Assembly: GCA_016192135.1 (NCBI GenBank)
Contig: JACPUR010000005.1
Location: 1-13,909, forward strand
Length of the DNA: 13,909 bases
Reading direction: 5' to 3'
Source: Candidatus Tectomicrobia bacterium
GTDB lineage: Bacteria > UBA8248
A program made the translations under genes and the position numbers. The notes below the pieces were generated by a model. That model was not told where the DNA came from, ran no database searches, and saw only the letters and a program-made list of their open reading frames with translations. Positions 1-6,824 of this stretch are shown here, in pieces (position 1 is the first letter of the stretch; every line of letters starts with the position of its first letter).

Positions 1-30
1 ATCGGATTATTTCAAAATCCGAACCAGGAA

Positions 31-195
31 TCACTGGACAGTGCCATCGGCGAGGATCCACCTCCCGTTCAGATAGAGTTCGCCGGCCGAATGCCGGGGA
101 TGGGGTCGCGCGCCGCACATCCCGCGGATTTTCTCCGGATGAAAACGATTGTCCAGGCGCTCGGCGATCTCGAAGCCAATGCGCGCCGGGACCCC
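31..195 (-). pseudogene. Transglutaminase-like domain remnant
   Basis: The minus-strand reading frame ending in TGA at 31-33 gives about 54 residues resembling the core of transglutaminase-like (TGc superfamily) proteins. It has a VPARIGF segment where intact members have the G-I-P-A-R strand, then HPRHSAGELYLNGRWILAD, which matches the His...E-hydrophobic-Y-L-x-G-x-W-hydrophobic-x-x-D pattern around the catalytic His and Asp. The upstream part of the open frame (196-315) is proline- and glycine-rich, does not resemble the family and lacks the catalytic Cys region. The reading stops just after the Asp segment, where family members normally continue. I infer a decayed internal fragment with no function. 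The family assignment is by motif recognition only. Confidence 0.5.
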
Positions 196-511
196 GCCGC
201 GCGGCGCGGGGCCGGGAGGGCGGCCGCCCCATGCATGCGGAAGCCCCCTCCCTCCCGGATCAGGCCGGAGGCCTTTCCCCGCTTCGGCTGAAAACACACG
301 GCCGGGGGAATCCATGGGCTTGTTGTTCTGCCCGAGGTCCTTTTTTGCTAATATTCACCCCCTCATCGATGCCGGTTCGACAAGCTCTTCTTGGCGCGGG
401 GGCGCGCCGGCTGGTGCGCGGAGGAACTCGGCTGGCGGAGCAAGATCGCCGGGCCCGCCTGACGTTTGGAGGAATTCCCGAAAGGTATGCAATCCCCTGG
501 GAGGAATTGAG
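196..511. other. Intergenic region upstream of the substrate-binding protein gene
   Basis: No convincing gene is seen. The first 100 bases are C/G-rich with a short AGGCC-GGA-GGCCT palindrome at 262-274. A T-run (341-346) and an extended -10-like element (346-354) precede the substrate-binding protein gene. An open frame runs in phase with that gene from 149, but its first 121 codons have no signal peptide or family similarity, and the strong ribosome site lies only before 512. Confidence 0.5.
346..354 (+). promoter_or_regulatory. Possible extended -10 promoter element
   Basis: TGC-TAATAT matches an extended -10 (TGn plus TAATAT, one mismatch to TATAAT). It would start transcription near 361, about 150 bases before the substrate-binding protein gene. 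No good -35 box sits at 17 bases, which is tolerated for extended -10 promoters. Pattern match only. Confidence 0.3.
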
Positions 512-2095
512 ATGAAGAAATATCTGAGTCCTTATCGCACGCGATGGATTCTATTGGCGTCAATTCTCGCTGGGGCGTTCCTGCCGACGGAGTCAGGATA
601 TGCACAAGGGGGGAACGATACTATCGTCGTCGCCCATGAGGCCGCGGTTCCCAACCTTGATCCCGCTCAGGCACTTGGGCTGCACTCCTTGCGGGTCATC
701 CGTTTCATCTCCGAGGGTTTGGTGACGACGAAAAAGGACGAACCTGAAGTGTCGCCTCTCTTGGCGAAGTCGTGGGACATTTCTCCGAACGGCCTCGAAT
801 GGACGTTCCACCTCCAAGAAAACGTTCGGTTCCATGACGGGGAACCGCTGACCGCCGAGGCGGTGAAGTACAGCTACGAGCGCTTCATGGACCCCAAGCA
901 TCCCGAGTATAAGTGCGGCAAATGGACTTTCGTCGTGGGTTATGCGCGACCCATCAAGCGAATCGATGTCGTCAACGCTCATACGGTGAAGCTCGTCCTT
1001 CACTACAAACATGCCGGCTTCCTCGGCTATCTCTCCAATGTGAACTTCGGAATTGTCAGCCCCAAAGCGGCGAAACAATCGTGCAACGACTTTGGCTCCA
1101 AGCCCGTGGGGACGGGCACCTACAGGCTCGAGACTTGGCAGCGCGGGGTGAAACTCTCCCTGATTCGCAATGAGCACTACTGGGGCAAGAAGGGTGCTCC
1201 AAAACGGATCATCTTCCGGCCCGTGCCCGAGGAACAAACACGCGTCGCCGAACTTCTTTCGGGCGGTGTTGATGTGATCGTCCCGGTCTTCCCGGATTCC
1301 ATCCCCCAAGTTGAGAAAAACAAGGATACCCGGATCATCAAGGTGCCCGGCCTCACAATCTGGTATGTGGCCTTGAACCTCGACAGGAAGATCTTCCAGA
1401 ATCAAAAAGTCCGCCAAGCTCTCAATTATGCGATTGACCGGGAGGCCATCGTCCGCGATGTGCTCAAGAACACCGGTATCGTGGCCACTCAGGCGGTCCA
1501 TCCCTCAAGCTGGGGGCACAACCCCAATGCGCGCAAGTACCCGTACGATCCTGAAAGAGCGAAAAAACTTCTGGCGGAAGCCGGTTTCCCAAATGGATTT
1601 TCTTTGAAGTTGTGGGCGCCGACGTCCGGCTCGGGCATGCAACTTCCGAAAGAGATGGCCCAGGTCATACAGGCTAACCTCGCTGCCATCGGCGTCCAAA
1701 CAAAACTCGAAGTCTTCGAATGGGGAACCTACCTGGCAAAAGTGCGGGAGAAACAACGCTCTTTCGATATGGCGGCCATGTCCTGGTATCAGAAGGTGAG
1801 AGACCCGGATGTTACCCTTTATCCTCTTTTCTACTCGAAGAATGTCCCCTTCGTGAATCTGATGAAGTACAACAATCCGGAGGTCGACCGGCTTCTTGGT
1901 GAGGCCCGCGAGGTCTTCGACGAGGGGAAGCGCAAAGTCATTTACCAGAAAATCGTGGAGATCGTGAACGAGGAGGTTCCCTGGATTCCGATAGATCATC
2001 AGTACGAGGTGGTGGGCGTGCGCGCCAATGTGCACGGAGTATCCATGAATCCCAATGGGTGGCTCCTCTCGCTTGAAGACGCATATAAGAAATAA
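512..2095 (+). CDS. ABC transporter substrate-binding protein, oligopeptide/dipeptide type (SBP family 5)
   Basis: A 527-residue exported solute-binding protein of the DppA/OppA class, which captures peptides or similar small molecules in the periplasm and hands them to a DppB/DppC-type membrane pore. I chose ATG 512 because GGGAGG lies 7 bases upstream and the protein then opens with K-K, a hydrophobic core and a likely signal peptidase site after GYA (residue 31). Residues 81-115 carry the family hallmark: LLAKSWDISPNGLEWTFHL, then V-R-F-H-D-G and P-L-T-A-E-A-V. Later family segments are VGTGTYRLETW and the R-Q-A-L-N-Y-A-I-D-R block. Length is typical. The ligand cannot be read from sequence; peptides, glutathione, nickel chelates and sugars are all known in this family. 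The matching permeases lie downstream on the opposite strand, so it is not co-transcribed with them. Confidence 0.93.
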   Translation: MKKYLSPYRTRWILLASILAGAFLPTESGYAQGGNDTIVVAHEAAVPNLDPAQALGLHSLRVIRFISEGLVTTKKDEPEVSPLLAKSWDISPNGLEWTFHLQENVRFHDGEPLTAEAVKYSYERFMDPKHPEYKCGKWTFVVGYARPIKRIDVVNAHTVKLVLHYKHAGFLGYLSNVNFGIVSPKAAKQSCNDFGSKPVGTGTYRLETWQRGVKLSLIRNEHYWGKKGAPKRIIFRPVPEEQTRVAELLSGGVDVIVPVFPDSIPQVEKNKDTRIIKVPGLTIWYVALNLDRKIFQNQKVRQALNYAIDREAIVRDVLKNTGIVATQAVHPSSWGHNPNARKYPYDPERAKKLLAEAGFPNGFSLKLWAPTSGSGMQLPKEMAQVIQANLAAIGVQTKLEVFEWGTYLAKVREKQRSFDMAAMSWYQKVRDPDVTLYPLFYSKNVPFVNLMKYNNPEVDRLLGEAREVFDEGKRKVIYQKIVEIVNEEVPWIPIDHQYEVVGVRANVHGVSMNPNGWLLSLEDAYKK

Positions 2096-2106
2096 ACCGA
2101 GCGAAA

Positions 2107-2125
2107 CCGGCGGGCTACCGGCCGG
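2107..2125. terminator. Hairpin between the convergent transporter genes
   Basis: CCGGC (2107-2111) pairs with GCCGG (2121-2125) and is extended by GG/CC around a GCTA loop, with one bulged G. It lies in the 79-base gap between the converging substrate-binding protein and permease genes. Read on the minus strand it is followed by TTT, but neither side has a real T-tract. It is a weak candidate terminator. Confidence 0.3.
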
Positions 2126-2174
2126 CGCGGAAAAGGAAAAACCCGGAGGGTGATAACCTCGGCGAAACGTGGAG

Positions 2175-3056
2175 CTACGCCCGAAGGCGCGGGTCGAGTG
2201 CGTCCCGCAGGCCGTCGCCCACGAGGTTGAAAGCCAGGGCGACGCCGAATATCGCCAGCCCGGGCAAGGTGGCGACATGGGGTGCGACGGCCAGATAGTT
2301 CCGTCCGTCGGCCAGCATCGAGCCCCAATCCGCCGTTGGGGGCTGAGTTCCCAGGCCGAGGAAGCTCAGGCTTGCGGTGGCGATGATCTTGGCCCCGACA
2401 TCGAGGCTCACCATGACGATGATGGGAGCGGTGATGTTCGGGAGGATGTGCCGGGAGAGAATGAGGCGGTGACTCGCGCCCAGTGCCTTGGCGGCTTCGA
2501 CATATTCCTGCTCCCGGACGGAAAGAATCGCCCCGCGCGCGAGCCTCGCGTATTGGGGAATGCCCACGACGGCGATCGCAAGCATGGCGTTCCAGAGACC
2601 CGGGCCGAGCGCGCCCACGAGCGCGATGGCCAAGAGGATAAACGGGAAGGCCATCACGACATCCACCAGCCGCATCACAATGGCGTCGATACGTTGCGTT
2701 CCGTATCCCGCCACGAGCCCTAAGAAAACGCCAAAAATCATCGACAGAAACGCCGAGCAGAATCCCATCAGGAGCGAGATACGACCTCCCCATATCAGAC
2801 GGCTCAGCATATCTCTTCCGAACCCGTCCGTCCCGAGTGGGTGCTCGGATAACGCGAATGGCGGCTTGAGCCGTTGGATCGTGTTGATCTTGTCAGGGTT
2901 CACGAGCGGGAGAAGGGGCACGGATAGCACGACGGCGGCGAGCGCGATCAACATGACGGCGAGCGATGCCGCCACCCAGTAGCGCGTGATCCATCGGACC
3001 AAGAGGCGGGCGCCCTCCGAAAAGAGAGGCGCTGAAGGAACCGACTCAATCCTCAT
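2175..3056 (-). CDS. ABC transporter permease, DppC/OppC type
   Basis: Inner-membrane permease of a peptide-type ABC importer, 293 residues, which is typical for the class. It has an N-terminal membrane segment at about 27-50, then the DppC signature H-P-L-G-T-D-x-x-G-R-D (72-82). A multi-helix transport domain follows, with the EAA loop that contacts the ATPase at EAAKALGAS (187-195) continuing to H-I-L-P-N. The C-terminus has S-F-L-G-L-G and D-P-R-L-R, both usual for the family. I chose ATG 3056 rather than upstream ATG 3179 because the latter adds 41 residues with no membrane character that lie inside the upstream permease gene. With this start it overlaps the DppB-like gene by 11 bases, indicating translational coupling. 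It should pair with that permease; the substrate-binding protein at 512-2095 is the likely partner. Confidence 0.93.
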   Translation of the reverse strand: MRIESVPSAPLFSEGARLLVRWITRYWVAASLAVMLIALAAVVLSVPLLPLVNPDKINTIQRLKPPFALSEHPLGTDGFGRDMLSRLIWGGRISLLMGFCSAFLSMIFGVFLGLVAGYGTQRIDAIVMRLVDVVMAFPFILLAIALVGALGPGLWNAMLAIAVVGIPQYARLARGAILSVREQEYVEAAKALGASHRLILSRHILPNITAPIIVMVSLDVGAKIIATASLSFLGLGTQPPTADWGSMLADGRNYLAVAPHVATLPGLAIFGVALAFNLVGDGLRDALDPRLRA

Positions 3057-3996
3057 ATTGAATCCGCGGGTCGAGATAGACGTAAAGTACATCCACCGCG
3101 AGATTGACCATGACGAACACCACGGCGATGAGCAGCACTCCTCCCTGGATGACCGGAAAATCTCGTTGAAGGATCGCATCCAGCATCAGCGAACCAAGCC
3201 CCGGCCAAGAAAACACCTTCTCGGTGAGCACCGCCCCGCCGAGCAGATAGCCCAACTGAAGCCCGACAACCGTTACCACGGGGATCCAGGCGTTCCGCAG
3301 GGTGTGGCGGAGCAACACCGCATTGGGGCTGACCCCCTTCGCCTTCGCCGTCCGGATGAAATCTTGCCCGAACACCTCCAAGAGGCTCGACCGCGTGAAC
3401 CGCGCGACGGTCCCCATGGAGACGGTCCCCATGGTCACCGCCGGAAGAACAAGATGTCGCAGGAGGTCCCAGGCTCCGCCTCCGGACGGGTCTTGCATCC
3501 CGCTCACGGGAAACCAAGACAAACGCAGCGAGAAGAAAAGGATAGCCATGAGCCCGAGCCAGAAAACCGGCATGCTCACGCCGAAGAGCGCAAGCGCCGT
3601 CACCAGCCGATCGAAGACGGAGTTGAGGTGCATCACCGCGAGAAGACCGGCGAGGATACCCACGACGGTGGAGAAAGCGAGACCTGAGACAGTCAGGATG
3701 AAGGTGGCCTTAAACCGTTCCCACACCAGCGGACCCACGGGCGCCTTCATCGCGAAGGATCGGCCGAGATCCCCCTGGACTACGCGAGCGAGCCAAAGAA
3801 AATACTGAACGTAGATCGGCCGATTCAAACCAAGCTCCTCGCGGAGCTGGGCGATGGACTCCGGTGTGGCCTCGGGGCCGAGCATGACCTGCGCCGGATC
3901 CCCCGGGGTCAAGTGAAGGATAAGAAACACCGTCAATGTCACGCCAAGCAGAACCGGCAGCATCTGCACCAGTCTCTTGACGATATAGCGCGTCAC
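3046..3996 (-). CDS. ABC transporter permease, DppB/OppB type
   Basis: Inner-membrane permease of a peptide-type ABC importer, 316 residues. It begins with the conserved DppB start (R-Y-I-V-K-R-L and a first helix), followed by H-L-T-P-G-D-P-A (28-35) and a periplasmic region with G-D-L-G-R-S (75-80). The transport domain follows, with its EAA-type loop at about 215-240 (T-A-K-A-K-G-V then L-R-H-T-L-R-N). The C-terminus D-P-R-I-Q-Y is also typical. The start codon is GTG with a G-rich ribosome site (GAGGGCGGG) just before it. It is the first gene of a two-gene operon with the DppC-like permease. No DppD or DppF ATPase gene lies on either side, so energy coupling must come from subunits encoded elsewhere. 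A near-perfect 15-base direct repeat (3406-3435) falls in the coding region without changing the usual spacing. Confidence 0.93.
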   Translation of the reverse strand: MTRYIVKRLVQMLPVLLGVTLTVFLILHLTPGDPAQVMLGPEATPESIAQLREELGLNRPIYVQYFLWLARVVQGDLGRSFAMKAPVGPLVWERFKATFILTVSGLAFSTVVGILAGLLAVMHLNSVFDRLVTALALFGVSMPVFWLGLMAILFFSLRLSWFPVSGMQDPSGGGAWDLLRHLVLPAVTMGTVSMGTVARFTRSSLLEVFGQDFIRTAKAKGVSPNAVLLRHTLRNAWIPVVTVVGLQLGYLLGGAVLTEKVFSWPGLGSLMLDAILQRDFPVIQGGVLLIAVVFVMVNLAVDVLYVYLDPRIQYED

Positions 3997-4481
3997 GACC
4001 CGCCCTCGATTCCGCTACCCGAGCGCCGCTCTCCAGGTTCATCGAACCATATGATATCAGGCGCAGCCCTGTGCTCCACGATAATTTCAGGCTCCCTCGG
4101 GCCGCGCAAGGAATCGGATTGAACTCCCGGTGCAGGACACCCAAGACCGGCGCGGAATCGACCTTCCGGTACCCTGGTCCACCGAATTTTGGATTCCAAA
4201 TTTTGCCGTTCTGAGGGGATCGGGCCATTTGGCTCTACGATGGCCTCCGGAAGATTCCTGATGGCTGGACCCCGAAGGTTACCACACGCCTAACGATTCC
4301 AAGTCATTACATTCAGAAACGCCGGCCCATAAAATCGGTGGGCCAGCACACCGGTGCGGGCCGGGTCCGAGTCTAACGCTTGCCCTTGACGTATCCCCGC
4401 AGGGAAGCCGCCAACCCGTCGTCCTGGTTATTGTCGGACACGACGCTCACCGCCCCAACGGCTTCCCTCTCCTCCGCCCGT
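3997..4481. other. Gene-poor spacer with several small palindromes
   Basis: No full gene is supported in these 485 bases. They contain: TTTGGA-T-TCCAAA (4188-4200), a possible operator upstream of the minus-strand permeases; GGCCAT/ATGGCC (4223-4228, 4240-4245); GGCCCA/TGGGCC (4324-4329, 4339-4344); a string resembling a tRNA-Ser T-arm (4115-4136); and a minus-strand open stretch ending in TAG at 4373-4375. The last reads about 30 non-low-complexity residues ending S-L-R-G-Y-V-K-G-K-R, possibly the tail of a lost gene, which I do not recognise. The promoter of the permease operon should lie near the right edge of the dppB-like gene, but I see no strong -35/-10 pair. Confidence 0.45.
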
Positions 4482-5102
4482 CTAGGCGGCGTACCACAGC
4501 ACAGCGATGAAATGGCATGTGGTGCCCGCCATGACGAACAGGTGCCAGATCAGGTGGCTGTAGGGGATCCGCTGGGCGGCGAAAAACCCCACTCCCACCG
4601 TGTACGCGGCGCCGCCGGCGAATATCCAGAACAGACCCCACGGCGGCACGAGGATCCACAACGGCTTTACCGCGACGACGGCGAGCCAGCCCATCGCCAG
4701 GTAGAGGCCGGTTGAAGCCCCCACCGACCGCAGCTTGCCTGCGGCCTTCAAGGCGATGCCGGCAATGGCCAGGGCCCACACGAGCCCGAGCAGCGTCCAG
4801 CCCCAAACGCCGTGGAGCACACCGAGCATGAATGGGGTGTATGTACCCGCGATCAGGAGATAGATCGCGATCTGGTCGAGATCCTCGAACAGGCGTCTCG
4901 CACGGTTCTCGGGCAAAGCGTGGGAGAGCGTGGACGCCAGGTACAACAGCACCACCGCCGCCGCGAAGACGCTCGAGCCAAGAACTCCCGCCGCGCCGCC
5001 GCGCTGGATAGCGGCAAGAACGAGGACCGGGGCGGCCGCCACCGCCGCCAGGAAGCCGATGCCATGGCTGACACTGTTCGCGACCTCCCCGATCGGCAGC
5101 AT
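4482..5102 (-). CDS. Hemolysin III family (PAQR-like) integral membrane protein
   Basis: A seven-helix membrane protein of the hemolysin III / YqfA family, the bacterial arm of the PAQR superfamily, whose members are membrane-embedded hydrolase-like proteins with a metal site. Visible signatures are N-S-V-S-H-G-I-G near the N-terminus, S-T-L-S-H-A-L at the end of helix 2, DQIAIYLLIAGTYTPF in helix 3, and the C-terminal SHLIWHLFV with a later C-H. These supply the conserved Ser, Asp and His residues. It is 206 residues from ATG 5100-5102. A GTG at 5130-5132 would add 10 residues and has a slightly better placed G-rich site (GGGA), so the start is uncertain. The open frame beyond that is proline-rich and not family-like. 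Physiological role in bacteria is poorly defined; the hemolysin name does not imply toxicity. Confidence 0.88.
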   Translation of the reverse strand: MLPIGEVANSVSHGIGFLAAVAAAPVLVLAAIQRGGAAGVLGSSVFAAAVVLLYLASTLSHALPENRARRLFEDLDQIAIYLLIAGTYTPFMLGVLHGVWGWTLLGLVWALAIAGIALKAAGKLRSVGASTGLYLAMGWLAVVAVKPLWILVPPWGLFWIFAGGAAYTVGVGFFAAQRIPYSHLIWHLFVMAGTTCHFIAVLWYAA

Positions 5103-5169
5103 ATGTCCCGGCCGTGCAAGCGATTCGCCCACGGCTCGAATTCCCAGCCGATTTCGACGGGAGGATGGC

Positions 5170-5562
5170 CTAAACACTGACCGTCCCCGCGCCGGCGGCC
5201 CCCGGGGCCCGGGGCGCTTGGGGCCGGGAGGCGGCGCCGGGCCTGGGAGACCGCGGCCCCCGGGCCAAAAACCGCGCCTTCCCCAGGCCCTCAATCTCGG
5301 CCTCCAGGATGTCCCCGCCGATCGGCCCCTTGCGCCCCTCGTGGCAGGTGCCGGTGGCGATAACGTCCCTCGGGTCGAGCCGGGCGAAGCGGCTCAGCCA
5401 GGCCCCCTGGGCGGGGATCTTATGGGCCATGTCGCCGGTGCGACCGTCCTGGGCTGGGGCGCCATTCACCCAGGATCTCACCCGGAGCTTGTGGGGATCG
5501 GGAATCTCGTCCTTGGTGGTGATCCACAGCCCGCGGGGGCCGTGGCTGCCCTCCTGCCCCTT
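5170..5562 (-). pseudogene. Fumarylacetoacetate hydrolase family, C-terminal fragment
   Basis: Only the last third of a fumarylacetoacetate hydrolase (FAH) family protein is present. Readable segments are G-L-W-I-T-T-K-D-E-I-P-D-P, then V-N-G and D-G-R-T-G-D-M, then the strand D-V-I-A-T-G-T. After it comes G-P-I-G-G-D-I-L-E-A-E-I-E-G-L-G, which resembles the subfamily carrying N-H-Q-G-x-G-P-I-x-D-G-D. The N-terminal part with the metal-binding glutamates is missing. Upstream the frame becomes unrelated sequence and then tRNA-Ser. The tail (about 30 residues rich in P, G, A and R) also looks abnormal. FAH enzymes cleave carbon-carbon bonds in beta-diketo acids or decarboxylate ring-opened aromatics; this copy cannot be active. 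It lies immediately 3' of the tRNA, a common place for integration-linked truncation. Confidence 0.75.
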
Positions 5563-5620
5563 GGTGGGGGGGAGAACCGGGGAGGGGAGAGAAGGGAGCC
5601 TGCGCACGACGGTAAATTCT

Positions 5621-5712
5621 TGGCGGAGAGGGAGGGATTCGAACCCCCGGTGCGGTCGCCCGCACAACAGATTTCGAGTCTGCCGCCTTAAACCGGACTC
5701 GGCCACCTCTCC
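5621..5712 (-). tRNA. tRNA-Ser (anticodon CGA)
   Basis: A complete class II tRNA of 92 nt including encoded CCA. The acceptor stem is GGAGAGG with CCTCTCC, discriminator G. The D-arm is GCC...GGC. The anticodon arm is GCAGA-CTCGAAA-TCTGT, giving anticodon CGA for codon UCG. The long variable arm GTGCGG/CCGCAC is typical of tRNA-Ser, and the T-arm has loop TTCGAAT. It starts 19 bases after the tadA stop on the same strand, so co-transcription is likely. It is not tRNA-Sec, which has a UCA anticodon and a longer acceptor arm. Confidence 0.96.
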
Positions 5713-5731
5713 GGGAAAAACCTTTGGACGT

Positions 5732-6232
5732 TCAGGCATTCCGCGCGCCCTGGGCGGGATACCGCCTCTCCTGGAAGAAGTCCCGCAGGAGCCGGGCGCT
5801 CTCCCCGGCCAGCACCCCCGCCGTCACCGGGAAGCGGTGGTTCAGCCGGGGGTCCGAGGGAAGATCGTAGAGCGAGCCGCAGGCGCCCGCCTTGGGGTCC
5901 GCCGCGCCATAAACGAGCCGCCCGATCCGGGCGTTCACGAGGGCCCCGGCGCACATGGCGCAGGGCTCGAGCGTCACGTAGAGGACGGCGCCCTCGAGCC
6001 GCCAGCTCCCGGCCCGGCCGGCCGCCTCGCGCAGGGCGAGGAGCTCGGCGTGGGCGGTGGGGTCGGCGTCCGCCTCCCGGCGGTTCCAGCCCCGGCCGAG
6101 GACCTCCCCTTCCCGGACGACCACGGCCCCCACGGGCACGTCCCCCGCCTCCCGGGCCCGTTGCGCCAGCCCCAAGGCCTCGGCCATCCAGCGCCGGTCC
6201 TCCCGGGCCTGATCGGGCGCCTGCGGCTCCAC
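5732..6232 (-). CDS. tadA: tRNA-specific adenosine deaminase TadA
   Basis: Zinc-dependent deaminase that converts A34 to inosine in tRNA-Arg(ACG), allowing it to read CGU, CGC and CGA. 166 residues from GTG 6230-6232, chosen because AGGAGG lies 7 bases upstream and the N-terminus then reads D-R-R-W-M-A-E-A-L as in family members. An internal ATG at 6185-6187 would cut into helix 1. The catalytic core is complete: H61-A-E63 (zinc ligand His and proton-shuttle Glu) and P90-C91-A-M-C94 (zinc ligand cysteines). The substrate-binding neighbourhood is also seen: N50, L-Y-V-T-L-E-P, and R-I-G-R-L-V-Y-G-A. The C-terminal helix ends R-D-F-F-Q-E-R-R. Small cytidine- or guanine-deaminase relatives are possible, but length and motifs favour TadA. 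It ends in TGA and is followed by tRNA-Ser. Confidence 0.93.
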   Translation of the reverse strand: MEPQAPDQAREDRRWMAEALGLAQRAREAGDVPVGAVVVREGEVLGRGWNRREADADPTAHAELLALREAAGRAGSWRLEGAVLYVTLEPCAMCAGALVNARIGRLVYGAADPKAGACGSLYDLPSDPRLNHRFPVTAGVLAGESARLLRDFFQERRYPAQGARNA

Positions 6233-6479
6233 CGTCCATCCTCCTACCGCCCAGGCCGGCGCGGAATCGCATGCGGGGCCTGAACCAGCCCCTAAAAAGA
6301 CCACGAATCGGGTGCCGAGGCAATCCGGTCCCTGCCCTAGGCAACCTCCACCCCCAAATGCACGAAGGTGCGCGAAATTGCGGTAACGGCTCCTTCCCCG
6401 GCACGCCCTACATTGCCCCTTGGGGGCCGGGGCCGCCCGGATGGCCGGACGGGCACCATGCCGGGCGGGGGAGGGCGTC

Positions 6480-6546
6480 GCGGATAGTGGCGGATAAAGC
6501 ATGGATAAAGGGCAAATTTTTTGTTTGCCGCGGATAGTGGCGAATA
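6480..6546 (+). repeat. Two direct copies of a 17-base GGATA-type repeat flanking a hairpin
   Basis: GCGGATAGTGGCGGATA at 6480-6496 recurs as GCGGATAGTGGCGAATA at 6530-6546, a 16/17 match exactly 50 bases apart. Between them GGCAAA (6511-6516) pairs with TTTGCC (6524-6529) around a T-rich loop. GGATA also occurs at 6503-6507, so units repeat every 10-11 bases (6482, 6492, 6503). Degenerate copies continue at 6620-6635 and, inverted, around 6645-6662. The pattern resembles the short A/T-containing periodic repeats seen between genes in many bacterial genomes; function unknown. Confidence 0.6.
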
Positions 6547-6617
6547 TTGCGCCTTTAAAACACATGCACGCGCCGGAGGAGAGGACCCACGGCGGGCGGT
6601 GGGAGCGTCCGGGAGGG

Positions 6618-6647
6618 TTGCGGGTAATACGGATAGTTCCCTCTAAT
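6618..6647 (+). promoter_or_regulatory. Possible sigma-70-type promoter for the amidohydrolase operon
   Basis: TTGCGG (6618-6623) and TCTAAT (6642-6647) are separated by 18 bases. The -10 matches TATAAT at 5 of 6 positions; the -35 keeps TTG. It would give a leader of about 170 bases before the operon. The site overlaps the degenerate GGATA-type repeats, so chance matches are possible. Confidence 0.33.
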
Positions 6648-6729
6648 TGCCGCTAATACCGGAAATTTCCCCATAAAAAATCTTCCCCGCGCGTATTTCT
6701 CCCGCCTGGGCGCCTCCGGTTGCCGGGGG

Positions 6730-6783
6730 CGGGAAAACCTGCGAGTCTTGGGCGGTTTCCCGTGCCAGCCGGGGAAACCCGGC
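6730..6783 (+). other. Two-hairpin leader upstream of the amidohydrolase operon
   Basis: CGGGAAAACC (6730-6739) can pair with GGTTTCCCG (6754-6762) with one bulged A. A perfect GCCGGG-GAAA-CCCGGC hairpin with a GNRA tetraloop follows at 6768-6783. The second hairpin ends 25 bases before the Shine-Dalgarno sequence. I do not recognise a known riboswitch class; this may be an RNA-level control element or a chance feature of GC-rich DNA. Confidence 0.35.
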
Positions 6784-6824
6784 CCCAGAATCCCCCGAAG
6801 CTCCTGGCAGGAGGAGGCCCCGTC

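Larger units (their letters stand above)
6233..6824. other. Long divergent intergenic region with repeats and a structured leader
   Basis: About 590 bases separate tadA (minus) from the creatininase-like gene (plus). I find no supportable coding region. From left to right it holds GC-rich unstructured sequence (6233-6478), a cluster of GGATA-type short repeats with a central hairpin (6480-6546), a promoter-like pair (6618-6647), an A/T patch (6660-6680), and two successive hairpins (6730-6783) just before the ribosome site of the operon. Confidence 0.6.

Noticed and set aside
149-511. Upstream extension of the substrate-binding protein gene to ATG 149
   Set aside because: It would put 121 non-family residues before an evident signal peptide, and the good ribosome site is directly before ATG 512.
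3406-3435. 15-base tandem repeat in the DppB-like gene as an insertion
   Set aside because: Spacing between the conserved L-P-A and A-R-x-T-R-S-S segments is the same as in typical family members, so it is a coincidental T-M-G-T-V/S-M-G-T-V pattern, not an added unit.
5621-5712. Possible tRNA-Sec accompanying the selenoprotein
   Set aside because: The anticodon is CGA and the acceptor arm is a normal 7 bp, so it is an ordinary tRNA-Ser.
6768-6783. GAAA hairpin as part of a guanidine or cobalamin riboswitch
   Set aside because: The ACGA/ACGG loop pair of guanidine-II and the B12-box sequence are both absent.
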